From a virus: a stretch of 20,308 bases of DNA. Where the stretch lies: IMG/VR virus record IMGVR_UViG_3300010334_000363, positions 1 to 20,308 of that record; one strand, 5' to 3'. A program made the translations under genes and the position numbers. Under the pieces are notes generated by a model. That model was not told where the DNA came from. It ran no database searches and saw only the letters and a list, made by a program, of their open reading frames with translations. Below, in pieces: positions 1-7,194 of this stretch (its first letter is position 1; the number at the start of each line of letters is the position of its first letter).

Positions 1-1710
1 ACTGTTATTTGTAAATGAAACATAACCGCCAGTAGACAAATTACCATCAGTAATATTTAACGCTGTTCCAGATGGGGTTACAAAATCTAAACTACCGCCA
101 ATAAATTTGATACTTGATGCGGACCCCACCGTAACATAAGCAGCAGCACCGCTACCACCACCGCCTGAGAAGGTTACTGTGGGTTGTTCAACGTATCCTG
201 AACCTGCTGCCGTGATGGTGAAAGAGTTGTTTGTAATACCGTAATTGATTGTAAAAGTTGCGCTTGTACCCGTACCTCCAGTAACAGAAACAGGATTTGT
301 TGGCAACACCGTATATCCCGGATTTACGTTTACTACAACAGCAGTAATAACACCAGAAGATACAGTTGAAACTGTCAAAGTTGTGGGGCCGCCCGTACCG
401 CCAACAACAGTTAAAGAATCTCCAGCGGTATAACCTGTACCGCCAGATACGATTGCTACACCTGTTGCAGCAAGCGTAAATGAAGTTGTTGCTTGTACGC
501 CGCCAGCCGTAGTAGGAGCTGAAATTACAACGGCAGGAAAACTTGTATAACCAGAACCCGGAGCACTTCTAGTCACCGCAGTAACAGTATTACCGTTACT
601 AATGTTCACACCGCTAGAACCCGCTGCTAAGTCAATTGCGCCTGTGCCCTTGCTTTGCAGCACCTTGGAGATATTAGCGTCTGTACCAAGCGTTTGGAAC
701 TGTACAGCCTTGGTCGTTGCCCCGCCCGTAATCTGTTCGTAGTTGGCCGAGCCTGCGCCGCCAATAAGCGTAGTGAACGATCCTGCCGCAGGTGTTGTTC
801 CGCCGATAGTAACGCCATCAATGCTTGAGGAAAATGCAGGCGCACTTGCACCTGCGGACGTTAAAACCTGTCCTGAAGTTCCCGCAGCGGTAACCGCCAT
901 CACAGTTGTTGTGGAGCCATAAACAACCCCGCCAGCAACAAACACAGATGATTGGCCTGTACCGCCACGGTTATAGGCTATTACGTTTCCGTTCCATGTT
1001 GCGCTTGTGATTGATCCTGCGTAGTCAAGCGTATTTGTAGACCACGATACGTTAGATGGTGTTAGGTCATGTCTGTCCCAAGAACCCGCAGCAGTTGCAT
1101 TGGATAGTAAATTTACGCTAACAATGCCGCCGCTAGGAACAGAAACAACTAGGGTATTTGAGTTATTGTTAACCGTTATTGCGCCACTGCTTTGGTTGTT
1201 GTCAAACTCAAAAATAGTGCCGTTTACCAAGGTGGTTGCATCAGGCAATTTAATAACTTGCCCGCCAGACCCAGTGATCGTGTACCTACGGGCAGAGGCA
1301 ACAGTCAGCGTGATCTGCGTACCGGAAGCTGCAGTATTTACGTAGGCACCATCAAAGGCGTTTGCAGTGACGTTTTGGTTTGCATCCCGCAGAACTATGC
1401 TGTTCGCGCCTGTTGATGCGGTGACGCCTGTACCGCCGTTTGCCACGGGCAAAGCGGTACCCGAGTACGTGATTGCGATAGTCCCGCTGGTGGTTATGGG
1501 AACCCCAGAGACAGACAGGAACGCCGGTACGGTGGCATCCACAGAAGTGACTGTGCCACCGCTCGCTGCAATCCACCCTGATGCCGAAAGAATGTAGGTC
1601 TGCTGCCCAGCAAGGGGTTTAGGTACCTGCCCCTGGAGCCCGTCCTCACTTGCCGTGGGCGACTTGAAGTTATCGAGCGCTACTACGCCCGCATAAGGGG
1701 CGACGGACAC
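1..1710 (-). CDS. Tail fibre-like virion protein, 3' end outside window
   Basis: An uninterrupted minus-strand frame of 570 codons runs from a GTG at 1710 off the left edge. The GTG lies 2 nt after the stop of the upstream gene, and an AAGGGG at the end of that gene serves as SD. No ATG starts this frame near the upstream gene. The first 60 residues resemble the head of phage fibre proteins. Residues 88-95 read PVANGGTG, a hallmark of tail-fibre repeats, followed by an IVLRDANQNVTANAF-type segment. From about residue 371 a Gly/Thr/Ser-rich beta region has four G-[ST/P]-G-Y-[TV] units (Tyr near 388, 427, 466, 506), 39-40 residues apart. The distal part is visibly richer in A+T than the first 130 codons, suggesting a swapped host-recognition end. 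The likely role is receptor binding or a fibre shaft; the receptor and the C-terminal domain cannot be seen. Confidence 0.8.
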   Translation of the reverse strand, partial: MSVAPYAGVVALDNFKSPTASEDGLQGQVPKPLAGQQTYILSASGWIAASGGTVTSVDATVPAFLSVSGVPITTSGTIAITYSGTALPVANGGTGVTASTGANSIVLRDANQNVTANAFDGAYVNTAASGTQITLTVASARRYTITGSGGQVIKLPDATTLVNGTIFEFDNNQSSGAITVNNNSNTLVVSVPSGGIVSVNLLSNATAAGSWDRHDLTPSNVSWSTNTLDYAGSITSATWNGNVIAYNRGGTGQSSVFVAGGVVYGSTTTVMAVTAAGTSGQVLTSAGASAPAFSSSIDGVTIGGTTPAAGSFTTLIGGAGSANYEQITGGATTKAVQFQTLGTDANISKVLQSKGTGAIDLAAGSSGVNISNGNTVTAVTRSAPGSGYTSFPAVVISAPTTAGGVQATTSFTLAATGVAIVSGGTGYTAGDSLTVVGGTGGPTTLTVSTVSSGVITAVVVNVNPGYTVLPTNPVSVTGGTGTSATFTINYGITNNSFTITAAGSGYVEQPTVTFSGGGGSGAAAYVTVGSASSIKFIGGSLDFVTPSGTALNITDGNLSTGGYVSFTNNS

Positions 1711-1712
1711 CG

Positions 1713-2267
1713 CTACAGCCCCTTGGCAAACGCCTGGGCTTTAGCCGCCAAGCTGTCTCGGTATGCTTCCGCCTCTGCTTGGGCTGTGGCGGCTGCTGTC
1801 ATGCGGGCCTCCAAATCAGCGGCTTTGGTTTCGTAGTCGGCTTGGGCAGCGGTAGCTGCTGCAACTGCCGCGTCAACCTGCGCTTGGGCACCCAAAGCCT
1901 TGTCCATCAATGCGTCCGCAGCGTCCGCTTTTGTTTTGGCTGCCGCGACCAACTTTTTGGCTTGATCTTTGGCGTCGGCGACTATCGTGGCTGCTTGGTC
2001 TTTTGCGGCGGCCAAAACAGCGTCGGCTTCTGCTGTTGTGGTTGTTTTATAGGCATCCGCTTCTTCACGTGAAGCCTTGGCCTTGTCGCGCAGATCTACG
2101 ATCTCGCTGGCCGGACCAAGGGCCTCTACGTACTTTTTGTTTTCGGCAGTGGCTGCTTCCAGCGCGTCAAGTTTGGCCTTGTACGCATTCGGATCGGCCA
2201 TGACGGTCAGCAAGTCCATGAGCTGGCTTGAAGCGCTTCCACCGGTGATGCTTGTGGCAATGCTCAT
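1713..2267 (-). CDS. Alanine-rich coiled-coil protein of unknown function
   Basis: This gene encodes 184 aa. ATG at 2267 follows the upstream stop by 2 nt, with GGGGA as SD inside the end of the upstream gene. After about 25 N-terminal residues the protein is nearly all Ala, Lys, Glu, Asp and Gln in heptad-like order, for example runs of AEADAVLAAAKDQA and AAQADYETKAADLEARM, so a long helical coiled coil is expected. There is no signal peptide or membrane segment. It sits directly before the fibre-like gene, where phages often keep fibre chaperones, fibre attachment proteins or tail assembly factors. That role is inferred from position only. I do not recognise a named family. Confidence 0.85.
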   Translation of the reverse strand: MSIATSITGGSASSQLMDLLTVMADPNAYKAKLDALEAATAENKKYVEALGPASEIVDLRDKAKASREEADAYKTTTTAEADAVLAAAKDQAATIVADAKDQAKKLVAAAKTKADAADALMDKALGAQAQVDAAVAAATAAQADYETKAADLEARMTAAATAQAEAEAYRDSLAAKAQAFAKGL

Positions 2268-2269
2268 GG

Positions 2270-2584
2270 TTAGTTCCCCGCTTGGATGATTGTCAAGGTG
2301 GCGGTACCGGTTCCCGCAGTAGTAGTCAACCGGATGCCAGTGACAGGGTAGGCGATGTTCGATTCGGCTGATGTAGTTCCAACCAATGTCGGGTGGTCAA
2401 ACCAATTGCCCGCAGATGGGCTATACCCGGTAGCAAAAATGTTGTCGAAGGTGTACTGCACTTTATAAGTAATAGTTCCAGTAACTATTACAGCCATGCC
2501 CATATTGGCTGGTGCGACGTAATTGTCAACCGCATAGACAGCCGAGTTACCGACACCCGTTACCGATAAATTTACTGGTCTCAT
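2270..2584 (-). CDS. Small beta-rich putative virion protein
   Basis: This gene encodes 104 aa. ATG at 2584 has SD AGGTGA about 6 nt upstream, and the gene is the first after the intrinsic terminator at 2601-2631. The sequence starts MRPVNLSVTGVGNS and alternates beta-forming stretches (AVIVTGTITYKVQYTF, GIRLTTTAGTGTATLTII) with Gly/Asn turns. No cysteines, helices or membrane segments are visible. Proteins of this appearance are common but uncharacterised in the structural modules of aquatic tailed phages. A virion component such as a tail or decoration subunit is the most reasonable guess. No function can be assigned from the sequence. Confidence 0.8.
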   Translation of the reverse strand: MRPVNLSVTGVGNSAVYAVDNYVAPANMGMAVIVTGTITYKVQYTFDNIFATGYSPSAGNWFDHPTLVGTTSAESNIAYPVTGIRLTTTAGTGTATLTIIQAGN

Positions 2585-2600
2585 GGTTTCACCTAATAAT

Positions 2601-2631
2601 TAAAAAGTAAGGGGCATTTTAAGCCCCTTAC
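2601..2631 (-). terminator. Intrinsic (Rho-independent) terminator
   Basis: On the minus strand a perfect 9-bp stem (GTAAGGGGC pairing with GCCCCTTAC) closes a 7-nt loop, TTAAAAT, and is followed directly by TTTTT. It begins 3 nt after the TGA of the KGG-repeat gene and ends before the SD of the 104-aa gene. It should end, or strongly reduce, transcription from the head operon, leaving the three leftmost genes to read-through or to a promoter further upstream. No clear promoter is visible in the 16 nt between the T-run and the next start codon. Confidence 0.85.
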
Positions 2632-2634
2632 CTA

Positions 2635-3918
2635 TCAGCACTTGGCGTTGCCGCCTTTTTTGTACCCACCGGTGTGGACGACCTGCTTTTCCGTTGGCGC
2701 GGGGCTTACTCCCAGCAGCTTTTTCATGCTGCCAATTGGATCTCGGAAAGCTCTTGCCATCTCCAGCTCGTCTGCTCCCGGCCCGATAGACCGGTCGTAG
2801 GCGCCTTTAGAGGCGTCGACCAAATCGGAATCAACTGAGCCGCCCTTCTTAAATGTACCAGACTGGCGGGTGTTGCTTATGGGCTGCGAGACGAAATGCT
2901 TTGGCATTGCCACGGCGCGGCCAGTGCTAACACTGCCCCCCGTGGCGTAGTGCTTTTTTGCGGCACCGCCTTTTTTCATCGGGTTGGTTAAGCCGCCGGT
3001 TGCGTAGCGCTCATAGCCGGAATCGGCTTTTGAAGTATTGGCTGGGCGATTTTCCCAGTCAACGCTCCCACCTTTTTTCATCGGGTTGGTCAAACCGCCA
3101 GTGGCCATGCCGTTTACGACACCACCGGTTGCGTAGCGCTCGTACCCAGGATTGGTTTTCTTGCGCTCCATCTTGGTCTTGGCAAAAGCGCTTTCATTGC
3201 CTTCCACGGTGCCGCCAGCGGCATAGCGCTCGTAACCTGGGTCAGTTGCTTTGCGCTCCATCTTGGTCTTGGCAAAAGTGCTTTCGTTGCCCTTTACGGT
3301 GGTCTTGTCCATTGCGGTGTCAATGGCCGCACCAGAGACCTTGCCGCCGGTCTTCATGCCGTTGGTCACGCCGCCCGTGGCCAGCTTGAGCTTGGTACCC
3401 TTGCCGCCCTTGTGCTCCTGCGCGTCGTGCTGTTTGAAGGCCTTGGCCAGCATGGCCTTGTCTTGGGCCTTGTCGTCAGCTTTGCCGCCCTTCTTCATGG
3501 CGGGCATACCTGGGGCAGCCATACGTGCTGCGGGGGCCGCCATCGCAGGAGCGCCCATAGCGGCCTTGCGGGCCATCATGGCCTTGAGCATAGCCGCCTT
3601 GCGTGGGTCCATGGGGGCCGCCGCCATTGCTGGCGCGCCCATAATGCCGCCCATGGCCTTCTTCTCAACCTTGCCGCCTTTTTTGGAGTTCAGCAGGGCG
3701 CCGGACATGGCCTTGCGGCGATCCGACATCGAAGGTTTCTTGGGAGACTCGCCGTCTTCGCAAGCCTCTTCATTGCCACCCTTCATGAAGTTTTTACCCT
3801 TCATGTTGGTGTGGCCGTTGTCATCCTTGTCCATCGCGACGTGCCCGCCCTTTTTCAGCTTCAGAATCACCGAAGGCTCGGTGGTCTCCATCTTCACCAT
3901 TGGTTTAAATTGGCCCAT
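2635..3918 (-). CDS. Lys/Gly-rich KGG-repeat protein
   Basis: This gene encodes 427 aa. ATG at 3918 has a strong AAGGAG SD that overlaps the stop of the preceding gene. The protein is basic and low-complexity. It contains many KGG units (for example residues 22-25, 79-82, 142-144, 281-284, 315-318, 358-360, 420-423) and A-[TA]-G-G-x-[VT] units (near 180, 233, 263, 272, 307, 325). Residues 93-144 are Met/Ala/Pro-rich, with MGAPAMAA occurring twice. Residues 210-239 and 240-269 are a tandem 30-residue duplication. The last 65 residues look more ordinary. It lies at the end of the main structural operon, just before the terminator. The basic repeats would suit DNA binding or packing inside the capsid, or a multivalent binding partner, but this is inference. 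The function is unknown. Confidence 0.88.
   Translation of the reverse strand: MGQFKPMVKMETTEPSVILKLKKGGHVAMDKDDNGHTNMKGKNFMKGGNEEACEDGESPKKPSMSDRRKAMSGALLNSKKGGKVEKKAMGGIMGAPAMAAAPMDPRKAAMLKAMMARKAAMGAPAMAAPAARMAAPGMPAMKKGGKADDKAQDKAMLAKAFKQHDAQEHKGGKGTKLKLATGGVTNGMKTGGKVSGAAIDTAMDKTTVKGNESTFAKTKMERKATDPGYERYAAGGTVEGNESAFAKTKMERKKTNPGYERYATGGVVNGMATGGLTNPMKKGGSVDWENRPANTSKADSGYERYATGGLTNPMKKGGAAKKHYATGGSVSTGRAVAMPKHFVSQPISNTRQSGTFKKGGSVDSDLVDASKGAYDRSIGPGADELEMARAFRDPIGSMKKLLGVSPAPTEKQVVHTGGYKKGGNAKC
3112..3291 (-). repeat. Two-copy 90-bp tandem repeat inside the KGG-repeat gene
   Basis: Two adjacent 90-bp units (3202-3291 and 3112-3201) encode 30-residue copies that begin GNES[TA]FAKTKMERK and end PGYERYA[AT]GG plus three residues. 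The copies differ at only a few codons. A truncated third copy of the GYERYATGGL end recurs near residues 301-310. The period is an exact number of codons, so the reading frame is preserved. Confidence 0.9.
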
Positions 3919-3928
3919 GATCTACTCC

Positions 3929-4891
3929 TTACGCTTGAGTTACGCCAAGAGCACCAACGCGGGTTGCGTTGGGGCCGACTGCGATAGCGGGCAGCAGGAT
4001 GCCCATCGTCGTGCGGACAATGCCATCCGAAGCTGTGGCAGGGGTATACGTGCCGCGAACGTCGCCGGTGCCGGTGGTAGCGGTAGCGGTGTCTGCAGCA
4101 ACAAAGGTTCCGGCGTCTTGCGCCAAGGTGTTGTTGGACTTTACGCTGGCCACGTAGGACACGTTGAACACGCGGACCGGAAGGCCCAGAACGTCACTGG
4201 TACCAACCACAACAGCAGTTGCGGAGCCAGCAATGGTCACGCTAGAGACTTGGTAGAAAGCCTTCTTGCCAGTGACTGCCGTACCCGCAACGGTAACGGT
4301 GATGACCTCGCTCATGGCTTGGCCGTAGTAGTCGTAGCCAGAAACGGTGAACGCGCGGGCCGTAGTAGAACCGTTCACCTTAACTGCGCGGGGCAGGTCC
4401 AACTGCAGCACGGTCGTGCCGTCGGTGCGAACCACAGACTTTACAGAGGTGCCAGCAGTCAACGTCAAAGCGCCAGCGGCAGCAGGTGCTTGCGATGCGG
4501 CAATGTTGTTGGTGACTGCGGCTTGGGGAACAACGTCCCACATAAATATGCGACCAACGGGACCGACGCCAAGATCCATGGGAGACGGGTTGTCAAAGGG
4601 CGTGTTGGCGTGGGCGGTCATCGTGGTGCTAGAAGCAGTCACGGACTGGTTGATGGTGTACGTACCCGTACCGCCATTGCCAGTAACAAACGCGGTGATA
4701 TACGTGCCGTCGGTCACGCTTGAACCGTCAACGTACATGCCCAAAACAATTGGGTTACCAGACAACAAGGCCGTGACGGTCAAGGTCGTTCCCGACATTG
4801 AGCCGGTAAAAGTGTTGCTGTATGGGCGAAGTCCGGTGCCCATGTAGGTTTGGGCCGGGCCGAGAAATAGATCGTCTGCAAATGATGGCAT
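3929..4891 (-). CDS. Beta-rich virion structural protein with an inserted repeat module
   Basis: This gene encodes 320 aa. ATG at 4891 has SD AAGGAG 7 nt upstream. The N-terminus MPSFADDLFLGPAQTYMGTG and the segment NPSPMDLGVGPVGRIFMWDVVP (around 101-122) form a framework. Between them, residues about 26-93 are a Thr/Gly/Ser beta module ending GGTGTYTINQSVTASSTTMTA, a type found inserted in many phage structural proteins. The rest is Ala/Val/Thr-rich, with further strands (RAFTVSGYDYYGQ, SEVITVTVAGTAVTG) and no cysteines. Lying between the capsid gene (with HNH insertion) and the KGG protein, it is probably a head decoration, head-fibre or tail-associated subunit. The exact role is not determinable. 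Confidence 0.82.
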   Translation of the reverse strand: MPSFADDLFLGPAQTYMGTGLRPYSNTFTGSMSGTTLTVTALLSGNPIVLGMYVDGSSVTDGTYITAFVTGNGGTGTYTINQSVTASSTTMTAHANTPFDNPSPMDLGVGPVGRIFMWDVVPQAAVTNNIAASQAPAAAGALTLTAGTSVKSVVRTDGTTVLQLDLPRAVKVNGSTTARAFTVSGYDYYGQAMSEVITVTVAGTAVTGKKAFYQVSSVTIAGSATAVVVGTSDVLGLPVRVFNVSYVASVKSNNTLAQDAGTFVAADTATATTGTGDVRGTYTPATASDGIVRTTMGILLPAIAVGPNATRVGALGVTQA

Positions 4892-4920
4892 GGTCTGCTC
4901 CTTGAAAAGTTTGACCGATG

Positions 4921-5589
4921 TTACTTAAATTTCTCCAAGTAGCCAATGGCCGCCTGAAGTGTTGCGGGATCATCCCCGAAAAGTCCAAGAGCTCGATTGC
5001 ATTGTGTGCAAAGTAGCCCCCTGACCTTACCCGTAGTATGACAGTGATCCACCGCCATTGCTATGGTTTTGTTGCGTATCTGCGTTGTCTCTGGCTTGGC
5101 GCAGATAGCGCACACATTGTTCTGTTCGGCAAGAGTTGTACGGTACCATTCAAGCGTAACTTTGTAATTGCGTTTGAGGTCCTGATTCAGATAGTAATCT
5201 GGGTTAGCAAGTCTGGCTTTTTTATGCCACTCTCTCGCGTATTCCTTTTCATCGTCTGAACTAACCCGATTCTCTTTCCAGTAAAAATTGTCCTTTGACC
5301 AAGGTTTGGAGGTATCAGAACGAAACGCGCGAGTTTTGTTTGGTTTAACCCCTACGTCCTCAGCAAACTTCCAAAAATCTTCAAGCCATGTAGCACACAT
5401 GTCTTGCCGGTGGTTTCTTTGCAAGTTGCACCAAGCGGTATACGCTGAATGCTTTTCGCGATTCCCCCAATCGGCAGGACGGGTGTTAACGGGTTCCCCG
5501 TGACGTTGCACTTGCATGTAGTGCTTCCGGCATAAACCTTTAGCAACTACGGGCGCGGTGCAGTTATGAACGTGGCATTTTTCAGGCAT
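4921..5589 (-). CDS. Endonuclease VII-type HNH (free-standing homing-like) endonuclease
   Basis: This gene encodes 222 aa. ATG at 5589 has SD GGAG 7 nt upstream, inside a hairpin arm. The C-terminal half has the recombination endonuclease VII signature: C160-x2-C163, DHCH at 181-184 followed by TTGKVRGLLC, C194-x2-C197, then NRALGLFGDDP and a final helix. The two Cys pairs are expected to bind structural zinc, and the DHCH segment to carry the catalytic histidine and metal ligands. The N-terminus has a second zinc-like set (C5, C10, C20, H23), probably a DNA-binding module. The gene lies between two structural genes and is less G+C-rich than its neighbours, as expected for a mobile homing gene cleaving near the capsid locus. 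A true Holliday-junction resolvase role is possible but less likely here. Confidence 0.9.
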   Translation of the reverse strand: MPEKCHVHNCTAPVVAKGLCRKHYMQVQRHGEPVNTRPADWGNREKHSAYTAWCNLQRNHRQDMCATWLEDFWKFAEDVGVKPNKTRAFRSDTSKPWSKDNFYWKENRVSSDDEKEYAREWHKKARLANPDYYLNQDLKRNYKVTLEWYRTTLAEQNNVCAICAKPETTQIRNKTIAMAVDHCHTTGKVRGLLCTQCNRALGLFGDDPATLQAAIGYLEKFK

Positions 5590-5592
5590 TTG

Positions 5593-5624
5593 TAAACTCC
5601 AAGGTTGCTACACCTTGAAGTTTA
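5593..5624 (-). promoter_or_regulatory. RNA hairpin covering the HNH gene ribosome binding site
   Basis: In the 61-nt gap between the capsid stop and the HNH start, plus-strand arms 5593-5605 and 5612-5624 are inverted repeats separated by 6 nt. The single mismatch (C5599/A5618) becomes a G-U pair in the minus-strand transcript, so the RNA forms a continuous 13-bp stem with a 6-nt loop. The GGAG SD of the HNH gene (plus 5597-5600) is entirely in the 3' arm, 7 nt from the ATG. No U-run follows the stem, so it is not a typical terminator. Hairpins hiding ribosome binding sites are known for T4-type homing endonuclease genes, where they limit translation from read-through transcripts. The same role is inferred here. 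Confidence 0.72.
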
Positions 5625-5650
5625 ACACATACCTGTTTTACACGTCCCCG

Positions 5651-6565
5651 TCAGATACCCGGCGTGCCATAAAGGCAGCGTGGGTCGGTAAATCCGACGT
5701 CATAACGCTCGGTGGCCTTGTAGCGCATCGAGTCAGTTTCAAAGTCACCTTCCATGGTCTTCTCCAGACGACGGCGCATCAAGAGCTTCAAGCCCTCGGG
5801 AGCGTCGGTCTGGACCCACCATGCGTTGGCGCTGGTCAAGCGAGACAACACCGTTGCGCCGCCGTCCAGCAAGCCGATGGACTTGATGGGGTTGACGTCG
5901 TTGTTGGCATTGCCTGCGCGCAGAACCGACTTCAGCAACACTTCCGACTGGAAGACGTTACCGGGAGCCACGACGAGCTGCTTGGGCACCAAACGGATTT
6001 TCTTGCCGTTGTTGTCCACAGCCTGGCGTACTTGGATAAGCATCTGCTCAAGGGAGGTTTGCGAAAGCACAGCAGCGGTGGCCAACTGGTTGCTGAACGT
6101 GCCGTTCACGATGGGGTGAGCGGTGTTGATCAACGACACGCCGTCGCCGCCTGGGTACGAGCTGTTGAAGGCCGTATTCAGAACGTTAGCGGACAGCAGT
6201 TCCTTGGTCTCCACCAACGACTGTGCCAAGTGACGTGCGTACACCTGGCCCAAACGGATGTGGTCGCCGTCTTCCACGAGAACTTTGGTCAAGGCAAAAG
6301 CCAGACCGTAGACCTTGTAGACGTAGCGCTTCAGGAACAGCACGCCACCTTGTTGGTACGTCACCGGTGTGCCGTCAGGCAGTTGGGGTGCCGCGCCGAA
6401 ACCGTACAGGACGGGCTCTTCGTGGTAGTTACGTGGGATACCATCTTCCTCGCGGAAAACACGAGACCATTCGTCGGCGCGCTGGTCGTAAACGCCATCA
6501 AAGCATTCGTTCAAGATTGGTTCAACAATCGAACGAAAGTCCGTACTTCTCATTGGTGCAGCCAT
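5651..6565 (-). CDS. Major capsid protein (HK97 fold)
   Basis: This gene encodes 304 aa. ATG at 6565 has GGGAG upstream. The sequence fits a compact HK97-type coat protein. There is an N-terminal helical segment with MRSTDFRSIVEPILNECF, an extended region around 50-80 that could form the E-loop, and a long helix near 100-135. A P-domain-like stretch RLVPKQLVVAPGN lies at 191-203, followed by QSEVLLKSVL. There is a beta segment AWWVQTDAPEGLK at 248-260, and a C-terminal DFETDSMRYKATERYDVGF (274-292) of the kind shared by Mu-like and related coat proteins. Gene order (portal, scaffold, decoration, capsid) agrees. There is no obvious N-terminal propeptide, which fits a separate scaffold. It builds the icosahedral shell. 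Confidence 0.92.
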   Translation of the reverse strand: MAAPMRSTDFRSIVEPILNECFDGVYDQRADEWSRVFREEDGIPRNYHEEPVLYGFGAAPQLPDGTPVTYQQGGVLFLKRYVYKVYGLAFALTKVLVEDGDHIRLGQVYARHLAQSLVETKELLSANVLNTAFNSSYPGGDGVSLINTAHPIVNGTFSNQLATAAVLSQTSLEQMLIQVRQAVDNNGKKIRLVPKQLVVAPGNVFQSEVLLKSVLRAGNANNDVNPIKSIGLLDGGATVLSRLTSANAWWVQTDAPEGLKLLMRRRLEKTMEGDFETDSMRYKATERYDVGFTDPRCLYGTPGI

Positions 6566-6581
6566 TATTTATGCTCCCTTA

Positions 6582-7181
6582 TTAGATAGAAACAACGCTA
6601 CCGAAGAACTGGGATTGGCAGTTCACGACGCGGACGATTACATAAGCATCGCCCCAATTGTTGTCTTGATATGGAGCCAAATCAACCACACGCATCTGGC
6701 CTTGACCAGAACTTGCAGTAGCCACACTGGCGGAGTTCAGAGTAGCTTGCGACAAACCAGTGGTGGTAGAACCAGCCGTGGTGTTGTTGAAGTTGTACTC
6801 GTAGCCGATGGTGGTTTGCGCCATTGAGCCGCTGGATTGGATTTCGTAAACGATGTTCGGATCGTTGTAGAAATACGCAACGCATGAGCCGGTTTGGTAT
6901 GCGGTGTTGGCGGGCCAGAAGTTGCTGATTTGGCGACGGCCACCGGTGTCAGTCCACTCAACACCCGCGAAGGCGCCAGACCAAGCAACTGCCGAACCGG
7001 CAGCGGGAGACGTGGTCAAAGGAACAATAACGCCAGCACCTGCGCTGTACGCAACGGGTTGGCCTTTCAAGATTCCGGTTGCATAACCGGACGTAATACC
7101 GCCAGCAAGCGCCTGTGCGCGATCCAAACCAGAAGGGTGGAACGCAGGACGCAAGCCAAACGGAGCAGAGGTAGCACTCAT
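6582..7181 (-). CDS. Putative head decoration/capsid-associated protein
   Basis: This gene encodes 199 aa. ATG at 7181 has a strong AAGGAG SD 7 nt upstream. The N-terminus MSATSAPFGLRPAFHPSG is typical of small capsid-associated proteins that precede a coat gene. The body is Gly/Ala/Ser/Thr-rich with beta segments (ATGILKGQPVAY, GAGVIVPL, DAYVIVRVVNCQSQFFGSVV) and an aromatic, polar stretch around 88-115. It lies 16 nt upstream of the capsid gene and was probably made in similarly high amounts. A cement or decoration role is inferred from position and composition. I cannot exclude another minor head protein. Confidence 0.82.
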   Translation of the reverse strand: MSATSAPFGLRPAFHPSGLDRAQALAGGITSGYATGILKGQPVAYSAGAGVIVPLTTSPAAGSAVAWSGAFAGVEWTDTGGRRQISNFWPANTAYQTGSCVAYFYNDPNIVYEIQSSGSMAQTTIGYEYNFNNTTAGSTTTGLSQATLNSASVATASSGQGQMRVVDLAPYQDNNWGDAYVIVRVVNCQSQFFGSVVSI

Positions 7182-7194
7182 AGAAACTCCTTAG

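Noticed and set aside
3251-4723. Long plus-strand open frame (490 codons)
   Set aside because: It lies antisense across the KGG gene and the 320-aa virion gene. Its translation is low-complexity without recognisable motifs, and openness is explained by the codon bias of the minus-strand genes.
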